Source: Bacteroidales bacterium M5 (GTDB lineage: Bacteria; Bacteroidota; Bacteroidia; Bacteroidales; Muribaculaceae). Taken from it: a stretch of 27,999 nt of DNA. The stretch spans positions 1-27,999 of the forward strand of contig LUJP01000116.1 in NCBI GenBank assembly GCA_001689535.1. Direction: 5' to 3'. The notes beneath the pieces were generated by a model that saw nothing but the letters and a program-made list of their open reading frames with translations, searched no databases and was not told the origin of the DNA. Positions within the stretch are counted from its first letter, which is position 1, and each line of letters starts with the position of its first letter. The position numbers and the translations under genes are program-made. Positions 15,402 through 23,210 of the stretch are shown piece by piece.

Positions 15402-16595
15402 TCACTGAAGCGACGGATTGGCGCTGACCACATCGGTCCACCAGGCCAGTGATGTATAGCCACCGCGCTGGGCATCATCGGCATCGGCTACAATGTTGCA
15501 TCCGAGTCCGCTGAAACGGGAGGAGTCGAGGCCGTAGACTTTAGGTGTGGTATGGAACTCTATTACTGCGTCGGCATAGGCTTTGCGCAGGGCGGCCAGC
15601 TTGTCGCTTTCAGAAAGGGCGTCGATATAGTTGCCCATGTCGTAGATGGAGAAATAGGAGTTGACCGAGCGCATATAGGGCGCTGATTCATAGTAGCGCG
15701 AAATTGACGGGGCGGTGAGCATCACCTCACGTGCGGCGGCGGCGAGAGCGTCCATGCGGGTAAGATCGATAACGGAGATGTAGCACTCCGATGGTCCCCA
15801 CACCGAATGACCGTCGGCATAATAGCTGAAAGTATTCTGGGCTGCGGCCTTAAGGTCGGGCTCTTTTTCAAAGAATGCCGGAAGATTGAGATCGTATGGC
15901 ATACCTTCGATAGGCAGTTCGGTTCCGGATGCCACCATCAGCGGGGCTGCCTTGCGGAGCTCGTAGGCCACTTCTACCGTAGCCATGTGGCAGCAGTCAA
16001 AATATATGAAACTGAAGCGGCTGTCGGCCAAAGCCTCGGCAAGGTCGGGAATGCTCATGTTGATTTTCGATGAACCGTCGGAGCCGAATGATTTGGGCTG
16101 AACGCTTCCACGTCCGTTGTAGCCCGGCTCTATCCATCCGGAGGCATGGCTCCAGAACACTATGCCGTAGTCGTCGGCCGGTGCCGCGCTCTTGGTGTCG
16201 GCGATTACTTTTTTCATGCGCTGTACGGTCAGGGATTCGTTGCCTTCGGGATAAGTGCAGACGGTGTTCCATGTGCCGTCGTCGCTCAGTTCCTTGAGTT
16301 CGGGTGCGCTCTGGTTGGATGCGTGATACACCAGCACACGGCCGCCGTTGAGCTTGTCGGCCGCGAGTGCCATCTCCTTTAGGTCGCTCACATCACAGTT
16401 GAGCGAGCCGGCTCCTCCCTGGCCGAGATTATTTGTGGCCACCATATAGACGAGGACTGTGCGCGAAACGCTTTCTTCTTCACTGGGCACAGGGGGCTCT
16501 TCGCCTCCGGTGCCATTGCCGCGGCATGACTGCATGATGACCGCTCCTGCCGTAAGGCAGGCTACATAAAAAAATATTTTGAAGATATATTTCAT
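15402..16595 (-). CDS. Clostripain-family (C11) cysteine peptidase lipoprotein
   Basis: Peptidase family C11 contains secreted caspase-like cysteine proteases, often arginine-specific. The 397-residue protein starts with a lipoprotein signal: a hydrophobic stretch to residue 20, lipobox VIMQSC and lipidation at Cys24. A Gly/Pro/Glu-rich linker follows. The fold begins at TVLVYMVATNN (46-56). The catalytic dyad is His150 in FWSHASGW and Cys202 in FDCCHMA, which aligns with the DACLMA nucleophile site of the family. Two adjacent cysteines (201, 202) sit there; by alignment the second is the nucleophile. It is anchored in the outer or inner membrane. It is monocistronic, with its own terminator. 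The substrate is unknown; autoprocessing, as in other C11 members, is possible. Confidence 0.88.
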   Translation of the reverse strand: MKYIFKIFFYVACLTAGAVIMQSCRGNGTGGEEPPVPSEEESVSRTVLVYMVATNNLGQGGAGSLNCDVSDLKEMALAADKLNGGRVLVYHASNQSAPELKELSDDGTWNTVCTYPEGNESLTVQRMKKVIADTKSAAPADDYGIVFWSHASGWIEPGYNGRGSVQPKSFGSDGSSKINMSIPDLAEALADSRFSFIYFDCCHMATVEVAYELRKAAPLMVASGTELPIEGMPYDLNLPAFFEKEPDLKAAAQNTFSYYADGHSVWGPSECYISVIDLTRMDALAAAAREVMLTAPSISRYYESAPYMRSVNSYFSIYDMGNYIDALSESDKLAALRKAYADAVIEFHTTPKVYGLDSSRFSGLGCNIVADADDAQRGGYTSLAWWTDVVSANPSLQ

Positions 16596-16638
16596 AGTCT
16601 GTTACTTTTTCTGATTGGAAGATACCATGTATATTCTG

Positions 16639-16670
16639 CAAAGATACGGATAAGTCGAGAGCAATGCCAA
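16639..16670 (-). promoter_or_regulatory. Promoter of the C11 peptidase gene
   Basis: On the minus strand TTG (16670-16668), 21 bases and TATCTTTG (16646-16639) match the Bacteroidota consensus, giving a leader of about 36 bases. A second identical TATCTTTG lies further upstream at 16720-16713. A dyad, GCAATGC (16661-16667) with GCATTGC (16681-16687), overlaps the -33 element and could be an operator. Confidence 0.6.
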
Positions 16671-16747
16671 ATTTATTTGAGCATTGCCGAGCGGTAGTAT
16701 CTAAGCCGAAGTCAAAGATACGGAAAAATCTGCCGTAATCGGCAAAG

Positions 16748-16764
16748 GTTAACAGACTGTTAAC
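16748..16764. promoter_or_regulatory. Perfect 17-bp palindrome, candidate operator (gap 16596-16921)
   Basis: GTTAACAG-A-CTGTTAAC is a perfect palindrome with 8-bp arms about a central base. It lies between the divergent C11 and glucokinase promoters, 46 bases upstream of the glucokinase -33 element. Its symmetry fits a dimeric repressor or a CRP/FNR-type regulator, but the binding protein is unknown. The remaining bases of this 326-bp gap hold the promoters described separately and no gene. Confidence 0.5.
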
Positions 16765-16809
16765 AATTTGGCAGATATGTAATATTTTTGCAATGTTTTC
16801 CACCGTTTT

Positions 16810-16841
16810 TTGCGTGAATAAAAAAAGAAAGTTTATCTTTG
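16810..16841 (+). promoter_or_regulatory. Promoter of the ROK glucokinase gene
   Basis: TTG (16810-16812), 21 bases and TATCTTTG (16834-16841) match the Bacteroidota consensus. Transcription would start near 16848, leaving a leader of about 74 bases. Confidence 0.7.
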
Positions 16842-16921
16842 CGGTTAGCGAACTGTGAAACCATGAAAAACGGTTCCGCTCAAAAACCGATCTAACTCTT
16901 AAATTTTAAAACCATATCCTT

Positions 16922-17935
16922 ATGACAACCACAAAGCCTTACGTAATAGGCATTGACATGGGCGGAACTAACACAGTGTTCGGCGTAGTCGACGCACGCG
17001 GTGTAGTTCTGGCCAGCGATTCAATCAAGACACGCAAACATTCCAACATCGATGACTATATCGACGAACTCTACACCGAGACAATGCGCGTGGTGCGCAG
17101 CATCGATGCCGAGGGCAAAATCTTCGGTATAGGTGTGGGCGCTCCCAACGCAAACTATTTCACAGGAGTAATCGAGGACGGTGTGAACCTTCCCTGGCCG
17201 ACTCCGGTTCCCTTTGCTCAGAAAATCACCGAGAAGTTCGGAATTCCCTGCGCCATAACCAACGATGCCAACGCTGCCGCTATCGGCGAAATGACCTACG
17301 GCGTGGCTCGCGGTATCAAGGATTTCATAATGATTACCCTCGGCACAGGCGTGGGTAGCGGTATCGTTATCAACGGTCAGCTCGTTTACGGTCACGACGG
17401 CTTTGCCGGTGAGCTTGGCCACGTGATTGTGAAGCGCAACAACGGACGTCTCTGCGGTTGCGGCCGTTCCGGTTGCCTTGAGACTTACTGCTCAGCCACC
17501 GGTGTGGCACGCACCGCTCGCGAGTTCCTGGAACTCTCCGATCAGCCTTCTCTGCTTCGCGAAATTCCCGTTGACGAGATCACATCCAAGGATGTGTATG
17601 ATGCCGCTACCAAGGGCGACCAGCTTGCCAAGGAAATCTTCGAGTACACCGGCCGCATTCTCGGCGAGGCACTTGCTGACTTCACCGTCTTCTCATCGCC
17701 CGAGGCTTTCGTGCTCTTCGGTGGTCTGGCCAAGTCGGGCGAGATGCTTCTCCGCCCCGTTCGCGACGCTATGGAGAAAAACATGCTCGGCTGCTTCAAG
17801 AACAAAGTGAAAGTGCTCCTTTCAGAGCTGAAAGAGGCCGATGCCGCCGTTCTCGGCGCCAGCGCCCTCGGCTGGGAAGCCAAGCCCATCACCGTCACCA
17901 TGGCTGCTCCCGCCTCCGAATCCCCCGTTCTCTGA
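16922..17935 (+). CDS. glcK: ROK-family glucokinase
   Basis: The enzyme would phosphorylate glucose (possibly also mannose or GlcNAc) with ATP, feeding glycolysis in the cytoplasm. The 337-residue protein opens with the phosphate-1 motif GIDMGGTNTVFG (10-21). It has the catalytic Asp in TNDANAAAIGE, the ATP motif LGTGVGSGI, and the ROK zinc signature with His and cysteines: ELGHVIV, then CGCGRSGCLE. Length and motifs match bacterial ROK glucokinases. Codon use is strongly biased to C/G-ending codons, suggesting high expression. It has its own promoter and a very strong hairpin just downstream, so it is monocistronic. Substrate choice within the ROK family is inferred; the gene symbol is the usual one for this group. 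Confidence 0.85.
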   Translation: MTTTKPYVIGIDMGGTNTVFGVVDARGVVLASDSIKTRKHSNIDDYIDELYTETMRVVRSIDAEGKIFGIGVGAPNANYFTGVIEDGVNLPWPTPVPFAQKITEKFGIPCAITNDANAAAIGEMTYGVARGIKDFIMITLGTGVGSGIVINGQLVYGHDGFAGELGHVIVKRNNGRLCGCGRSGCLETYCSATGVARTAREFLELSDQPSLLREIPVDEITSKDVYDAATKGDQLAKEIFEYTGRILGEALADFTVFSSPEAFVLFGGLAKSGEMLLRPVRDAMEKNMLGCFKNKVKVLLSELKEADAAVLGASALGWEAKPITVTMAAPASESPVL

Positions 17936-17955
17936 ATTTTCCGGTAAAATCCTTA

Positions 17956-17991
17956 TAAACTCCGGCCCGGAAAACTCCGGGCCGGAGTTTA
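17956..17991 (+). terminator. Very stable hairpin after glcK
   Basis: TAAACTCCGGCCCGGA (17956-17971) and its exact complement (17976-17991) form a 16-bp perfect stem over a 4-base loop, 20 bases after the glcK stop. The following bases are AT-rich but hold no T run. It marks the left border of the AT-rich islet. Confidence 0.75.
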
Positions 17992-18033
17992 CATTATAAT
18001 AGATTCCTTTCATTACCTTAAAAATTTATTGCT

Positions 18034-18459
18034 ATGAAGAAGATTTTACTTAGTTTTATTTTATGTTTTCTTATTTCTAATATAAATATATACGCACAGG
18101 AGTATCACTTTGGTCCGGATTGTCTTGGAATATGGTGTTCTATTGACGTAGACTTGACAACCTCACCAACGCCTAAATATCATGAATATCCATTCCCTGA
18201 TCCTCCCGAAGAAATTGGAGTTGCAAATACCATTAGGGGAGAAGTGGTTATTGTGCATCAGAGCCGGGTTAATTGCATTGGCCCCGGAAGACCTTATATT
18301 AATAATGAGTTGGGAGGAAATCCTATTCTTTGTCTTGATTTGTTGGATCTCGACCTGACTGGCGAAGAAACCGAGGCACTGGTCTCTTTCCCAGTACAGA
18401 AGTTGTCGATATATGGCGATCAGTGCTATTATTATATTCGTATAGTTATTAAACGATAA
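18034..18459 (+). CDS. Small secreted protein of unknown function
   Basis: I do not recognise this 141-residue protein. It begins with a clear signal peptide (KK, then a hydrophobic core to residue 19) and a likely cleavage after Ala21 (IYA/QEY). The mature part of about 120 residues has five cysteines (30, 35, 81, 100, 131), an odd number, so one may be free or pair with a partner. It has a Pro/Tyr-rich segment (45-58) and an acidic Leu/Asp stretch (101-114), and ends in a basic strand, YYYIRIVIKR. The gene is visibly AT-richer than its neighbours. It starts 42 bases after the glcK hairpin with no recognisable TAnnTTTG promoter. Only six bases separate it from the next gene, so the two form one unit. 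Confidence 0.75.
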   Translation: MKKILLSFILCFLISNINIYAQEYHFGPDCLGIWCSIDVDLTTSPTPKYHEYPFPDPPEEIGVANTIRGEVVIVHQSRVNCIGPGRPYINNELGGNPILCLDLLDLDLTGEETEALVSFPVQKLSIYGDQCYYYIRIVIKR

Positions 18460-18465
18460 AATGCC

Positions 18466-20664
18466 ATGAGAGCTGTTTTGGTTCTGTTGTTGAATTTTAC
18501 TGTTTTGTGCGCTATATCGCAAGTGCCGTTGGATTATCGTACGGAACAGATTTATCTTGCTCCAAGGTCTATAGTATGCCAGCCCGGAACATCTCTTGGC
18601 GTCGACGGAATAGTGACTTGCAGGGCCAATGACCGGTTGGAACCATATAGCCGTTATCTCTATCTTGAGCTGATTGATGGTAAGGATTCGGTACATGTCA
18701 GACAAAAATTGTCATGTTCTGACAACGGTCGTTTTTCGACCTCAGTTCTGATTGACCCTGATTTGCCCTCCGGCATATATTACCTGAGAGGATACACCAG
18801 ATTCATGCGAAATTTTTCTAACTCGGCATTCGCATTTCAGCCGATTGCCGTAGGCGTTGATATCCCCGACCGGATAATAGGAGAGACGGCGCAATGTAAA
18901 GTATCGGCAAACGGAGGCTTTTTACTGGCAGGAATCCCTCAGCGTATCACTGCAGTGCTGACTGATGAAACCGGGATTCCTATAGTGGACAGACAAGCTT
19001 TGCTTACGAATGATACCGGAGATACCGTATTGACACGGAAAACATCTCCATCGGGATATGTCTCATTTGATTTTATTCCTCAAAAAGGAGAAAAATATGA
19101 GGTCAGATTTCCCGACAGTCTTAAAACTGTGCGATATTCTGCGCCTGAAGTAAGAGAAAGAGGCGTAAAACTCAAAACCGCTATATCTGGAAAAAAGTTG
19201 AGATTTGAGATAGAGGGAGAAATAAATGACACCACTTACCGCCTTCTGACTTTTGACAGGAATAACGGTATTCTGGAACTTGGCGTATCGGGAAGGTCGG
19301 GATCTTTTGTATTTGAGAATCAACCGGAGGGGCCTGTCAGTCTTTTCATGGTTGACAGTGCGAATACTGTTTTAAGTGAAAATACCGTTACTCCGTTCAT
19401 CCGTAAAAATATTGTAATTGATGCTGACCGTGAGGTGACAGCGGGATCAAATTATAGTTATAAGTTGCCGGATGTGGCTGGGAAAAAGAATGCGATAATC
19501 GCCCGGATAATACCTGATAATGTTTTATGGAGTGAGATGGCCGACGAAGCTCTGGTGTATACTGCTGACTATGAATCTTCATTGCCGTTCCCGAGAGCAT
19601 GGGAAAACCGGGATGATTATTATTCAGACCTTACGGCGTGGTTTGAGAATTCCCGGTTCAGCAGATTCGAATTGAAAGATGTCCTTGAAAATGATTCTTT
19701 GAATTATCGGTTTTTCCCGGAATTTGTGATGGGTTTTATCGGGAAGGTGTTTGAAGATGAAAAATGCAAGAAGATAATCAGCCGTGGTCAGGTCCTGGCG
19801 ATGGAACAGAGTACAGGAACGTTTTATATGACACCTATTATGGATAATGGCCAGTTCGGTCTTATTGTTGATAATTTCGAAGAGGGTGAAACGTATTCTC
19901 TTCATACATTGGATGAAAAAGGAAAGAATGTCGAGGCGATGATTATAGTTGAAGATGATACATTTCCTTCTGTCGAGATAAGAAAAGAGTTAAGGGAACT
20001 TGGCGTCACAAAAACTATGTCGGCGGACAGTATGTACATGGATAATAGCAAGTTCCTGCCTGAAGTGACGGTTAAGGCCCGGATGTCATATAAAGACAAG
20101 AAAGCCGGGAAAGCCCATTATGAGACCAAAATGAAAGATCGTGAGACCATCGAAAGACGTGGTTACATCACTTTGCTTGATATCCTTAATGACATGCCAT
20201 TGATTACAGTGAAAAAAGTCGAGAACGAAAATGGAAGCAGTGTCTGGCGGATTTATGGATCAAGAGGCGCGTCAATACTCAAAGCAGGGGAGGACAGAGG
20301 GTTGGCCCTGGTGATTGACGGAGTAAAAATGGATCCAGAAACGTTTGATGTATGGTTGCAGACTCCGGCTTTGAATATTGAATCGGTGGAACAGGTTTCA
20401 ATTGGGGAGGCCCTGATGTTGGCTTCTAATGCGTTTGACGGAGCTATCGCAGTAAAGACTCGTAAATATGCTCCTGTAAAACCGCAAAAATCAAAAGGAA
20501 CGGAGATAAAACCTTTTGGATTGTCGGATGTGAAGCTGAATAACTTCAAGAAACTGCAGGCTCCGGTAAAAGAGGGACGATATCGTCTGATAGTAGATGT
20601 CATAGGTCCGGACGGTGTTGTTTCACGATCTAAGATTTTTAATGTAAAGAAAGCCGATAAATAG
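18466..20664 (+). CDS. MG-domain / TonB-plug-domain secreted protein
   Basis: The 732-residue protein has a signal peptide (cleavage near residue 19). Its N-terminal part is of the macroglobulin (MG2-like) type seen in many Bacteroidota surface proteins (EQIYLAPRSIVCQPG, 27-41; PSGIYYLRGYTRF, 101-113). More beta-sandwich repeats run to about residue 500. The linker LPEVTVKA (531-538) leads into a region resembling the plug of TonB-dependent receptors: TLLDILNDMP (569-578), WRIYGSRG (594-601), LALVIDGV (613-620) and VEQVSIGEALML (641-652). No transmembrane barrel follows; only about 60 residues remain. Similar barrel-less MG/plug proteins are known but lack an assigned function. It follows the small secreted protein gene by six bases and shares its lower G+C. 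Its stop is followed by a bidirectional terminator. Confidence 0.8.
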   Translation: MRAVLVLLLNFTVLCAISQVPLDYRTEQIYLAPRSIVCQPGTSLGVDGIVTCRANDRLEPYSRYLYLELIDGKDSVHVRQKLSCSDNGRFSTSVLIDPDLPSGIYYLRGYTRFMRNFSNSAFAFQPIAVGVDIPDRIIGETAQCKVSANGGFLLAGIPQRITAVLTDETGIPIVDRQALLTNDTGDTVLTRKTSPSGYVSFDFIPQKGEKYEVRFPDSLKTVRYSAPEVRERGVKLKTAISGKKLRFEIEGEINDTTYRLLTFDRNNGILELGVSGRSGSFVFENQPEGPVSLFMVDSANTVLSENTVTPFIRKNIVIDADREVTAGSNYSYKLPDVAGKKNAIIARIIPDNVLWSEMADEALVYTADYESSLPFPRAWENRDDYYSDLTAWFENSRFSRFELKDVLENDSLNYRFFPEFVMGFIGKVFEDEKCKKIISRGQVLAMEQSTGTFYMTPIMDNGQFGLIVDNFEEGETYSLHTLDEKGKNVEAMIIVEDDTFPSVEIRKELRELGVTKTMSADSMYMDNSKFLPEVTVKARMSYKDKKAGKAHYETKMKDRETIERRGYITLLDILNDMPLITVKKVENENGSSVWRIYGSRGASILKAGEDRGLALVIDGVKMDPETFDVWLQTPALNIESVEQVSIGEALMLASNAFDGAIAVKTRKYAPVKPQKSKGTEIKPFGLSDVKLNNFKKLQAPVKEGRYRLIVDVIGPDGVVSRSKIFNVKKADK

Positions 20665-20701
20665 GGCGTGGCCTATATCTCACCATTCCCTTATATGGAT
20701 G

Positions 20702-20750
20702 AAAAAAGGTGTGTCGAATCAGTTGAGAGTCGGCACACCGTTTATTTTTT
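20702..20750. terminator. Bidirectional terminator between convergent genes
   Basis: GGTGTGTCGA (20708-20717) pairs with TCGGCACACC (20730-20739), with one G-U pair. An A-run precedes it (20702-20707) and T-rich GTTTATTTTTTA follows it, so both strands give a stem plus U tract. It serves the MG/plug gene and the GH20 lipoprotein gene. Confidence 0.85.
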
Positions 20751-20771
20751 ACGCCGTAATGGCGGGGAGGA

Positions 20772-23069
20772 TCAGTGCAGGTAGAGGGTGGCGGGGTTGA
20801 GGGAGTTGCCTTGCTCGTCGGTTACAACGAGCTGGAGCTGGCCGCCGTTGTGGTCGAAATACTGCACCTGGAGCTGATGGAGACCTTTGGCGAGGGCTTT
20901 CTGTCCTACGATTTCGCGGGGGCTGTGGGGGCCGTCGTTGTCAATCACTGTAGCACCGTCGATTATCAGCAGGCTGCCGTCGTCGCTGAGAAGCGCAAAG
21001 GTATAGATGCCGTCGGCGGGGATGTTGATATAGCCGTTTATAACCAGACCGATGTTGCCTTTGCAGTCAGCAGGAATTGTAACGTCGGCCACATCATATT
21101 TGTCGTTAAGTTTTGCCGAGGTGATTTCGGAGCATTTTTCGCCTCCGTAGTCATACCATTCGGCTACCAGACCCGGAGTCGTGGCACTGGCCTCGCATGC
21201 GGGAGCGTACGATTCCTTGATGAACTTGGTGCGTACCACGTCGCAGCGTTTGCCCGAGGGACGGAAGGTGGCAAGTGTGAAATCGGTGCTCTCGGTTACG
21301 GTGACGGGGCTGGTGTAGAGAGTGGACTCGGCGGTGGGAACTGAGCCGTCGGTAGTATAACGGATTTGTGCCGTGGGGTCGAGGCATGTGATGTCAAGAG
21401 TGGCGCTGTCGGTGAATACGTTGGTGGCGTTGAAGCCTTCAAGGTCGGGGATACGGTAGTTGATCTCCATCACGTTCAGACGCTCGAACTGCTTGGAAAG
21501 ACGTGCGCGGAATTCCTGAACATCGCGTTTGTCGGGCTGGGCCCAGCCGAGCTCGGCGATGGCAAGCAGACGGGGAACGGCCATGTAGTGCATGCGCTCA
21601 CGCGAGGGAATCCATTCACACCAGATGTTGCCCTGGAATCCCATCACGAGTTTCTGTGCGGTGGTGTCGGAAAGTGATTCGTTGAGGTTGTAGCCGATTA
21701 TATTGTCAATGGAGTTCTTGTCTTCCTGATAGTCGAGATAGAACTGTGAGTTGGGAGTATAGACGATCTTGTTGCCCTGGCCTGTGGTGCGTTCCGGAGC
21801 GTCCTTTGACCATGTGCGCCACCACATTACGGTAGCGGTATTCGACAGGCCGCCTTCGAGAATCTCGTCCCAGCCTATCATCTTCTTTCCCTTGGAGTTG
21901 ATGAACGCCTCCATCTGGTGGATGAACCATGACTGAAGCTCTTCCTCGTTCTTGAGGTTGTTGGCTGCCATGCGTTTCTGGCAGTCGGGGCATTTCTTCC
22001 AGTTGGTCTTCTCAACCTCGTCGCCGCCAATATGAACGTATTCGTAGGGGAAGAGGTCAATCAGCTCGTCGTAGACATTTTTGCAAAACTCCATGGCCGA
22101 TTCCTTTCCGGGGCATACGGGTGAGGAGAACGTTGCGCCCCAGCCGGTCTGGTCGAAGCATGACACTCCCTTGTAGTTGCTTACAGCGGCAAGCATGTGG
22201 CCGGGCATGTCGATTTCGGGAACCACATCGATGCCTAAGTTTCCGGCATATGCCACGATGTCACGAATCTCGTCCTGAGTGTAATAGCCTCCATAGAGGG
22301 TGTCGCCCTGCTCGGTGATGCGGATGCGGTCGGCAGGCAGTTCGAAATCGGGATCGGAGTCTTTTTTCGCGCGGCTCAGGCAGCCACGGTCGTGGTTGTT
22401 GAATTTGCGCCATGCTCCGTTTTCGGTGAGCTTGGGGTATTTCTTGATTTCCACGCGCCATCCCTGGTCGTCGGTGAGGTGCCAGTGGAATTTGTTGAGC
22501 TTATAAAGAGCCATCAGGTCAAGGAATTCCTTGATTTCGGCCGGAGTATAGAAATGACGGGAAACGTCAAGCATTATACCGCGCCAGGCAAATGCGGGAG
22601 CGTCGGTGATTTCCACTGCGGGAATCTTCCATTCCACGCCTTCTACCGTGGTGGCCGATTCGATCTGTGCGGGGAAGAGCTGGCGCAGGGTCGAGATGCC
22701 AGCCACTACTCCGCTGTAGCTTCCGCCTGTAATTTCCACTCCTTTGGAGGTCGCTTTGAGTGTGTAGCCTTCGGGTGTATCCATCTGGGCTGTACGGAGG
22801 GTGATGTTGCCTTCACCTTCCACAACATCGATCGATAAACCGGTGGACGCGTTGAGATGGCCAGCCAGATAATTGGCGATAGGCTTTAGTGAATCGCCCG
22901 CTACGCCGATGGTCATGCCGGCTTTCAGCTCGAATTCACCGGATTTGAGGTCGGTCTGTACGGGAACCGGAACCACGCTTACAGCCTGCGAAGCATTCTT
23001 GCCGCATGAGGCAAGGAGCATTCCGGCGGCAAGAGCGGCTGCCGCTAACGAAAAAATGGTTTTTTTCAT
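20772..23069 (-). CDS. GH20 beta-N-acetylhexosaminidase lipoprotein with chitobiase-C and PA14 domains
   Basis: The enzyme would release terminal HexNAc from glycans at the cell surface or in the periplasm. The 765-residue protein has a lipoprotein signal with lipobox LLASC (Cys22). A GH20b N-domain (about 30-155) precedes the catalytic barrel. Its markers are GIMLDVSRHFYTP (164-176), HWHLTDDQGWRVE (195-207), and HIGGDE with the Asp350-Glu351 pair. A chitobiase/hexosaminidase C-terminal beta domain follows at about 550-616 (QIRYTTDGSVPT). A PA14-type domain covers about 632-765 (LVAEWYDYGG, YTFALLSDDGSLLIIDG), which in other enzymes binds glycan. The gene is monocistronic, divergent from the SGNH gene. 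It differs from the smaller GH20 at 12531-14117 in anchoring and extra domains, so the two are not a recent duplication. Confidence 0.94.
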   Translation of the reverse strand: MKKTIFSLAAAALAAGMLLASCGKNASQAVSVVPVPVQTDLKSGEFELKAGMTIGVAGDSLKPIANYLAGHLNASTGLSIDVVEGEGNITLRTAQMDTPEGYTLKATSKGVEITGGSYSGVVAGISTLRQLFPAQIESATTVEGVEWKIPAVEITDAPAFAWRGIMLDVSRHFYTPAEIKEFLDLMALYKLNKFHWHLTDDQGWRVEIKKYPKLTENGAWRKFNNHDRGCLSRAKKDSDPDFELPADRIRITEQGDTLYGGYYTQDEIRDIVAYAGNLGIDVVPEIDMPGHMLAAVSNYKGVSCFDQTGWGATFSSPVCPGKESAMEFCKNVYDELIDLFPYEYVHIGGDEVEKTNWKKCPDCQKRMAANNLKNEEELQSWFIHQMEAFINSKGKKMIGWDEILEGGLSNTATVMWWRTWSKDAPERTTGQGNKIVYTPNSQFYLDYQEDKNSIDNIIGYNLNESLSDTTAQKLVMGFQGNIWCEWIPSRERMHYMAVPRLLAIAELGWAQPDKRDVQEFRARLSKQFERLNVMEINYRIPDLEGFNATNVFTDSATLDITCLDPTAQIRYTTDGSVPTAESTLYTSPVTVTESTDFTLATFRPSGKRCDVVRTKFIKESYAPACEASATTPGLVAEWYDYGGEKCSEITSAKLNDKYDVADVTIPADCKGNIGLVINGYINIPADGIYTFALLSDDGSLLIIDGATVIDNDGPHSPREIVGQKALAKGLHQLQVQYFDHNGGQLQLVVTDEQGNSLNPATLYLH

Positions 23070-23109
23070 GGAATAAATTGAATTGAATATAATTGATTAT
23101 TGCATTTTA

Positions 23110-23117
23110 CAAATATA
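23110..23117 (-). promoter_or_regulatory. Probable -7 element of the GH20 lipoprotein gene
   Basis: The minus strand reads TATATTTG. The nearest TTG lies 25 bases away, longer than usual, so the -33 part is uncertain. The leader would be about 33 bases. Confidence 0.45.
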
Positions 23118-23150
23118 GCCCTTTTATCTCAGAATTACTTTTCAAATCAC

Positions 23151-23158
23151 TAATTTTG
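23151..23158 (+). promoter_or_regulatory. Probable -7 element of the SGNH hydrolase gene
   Basis: TAATTTTG followed by CA fits the Bacteroidota -7 consensus. No clear TTG is present upstream. The start would be near 23165, about 46 bases before the ATG. Confidence 0.45.
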
Positions 23159-23210
23159 CATCTATAAAAAAGAAGCATTTACCAATCATTTTCATACACC
23201 TGTTTTTGTC

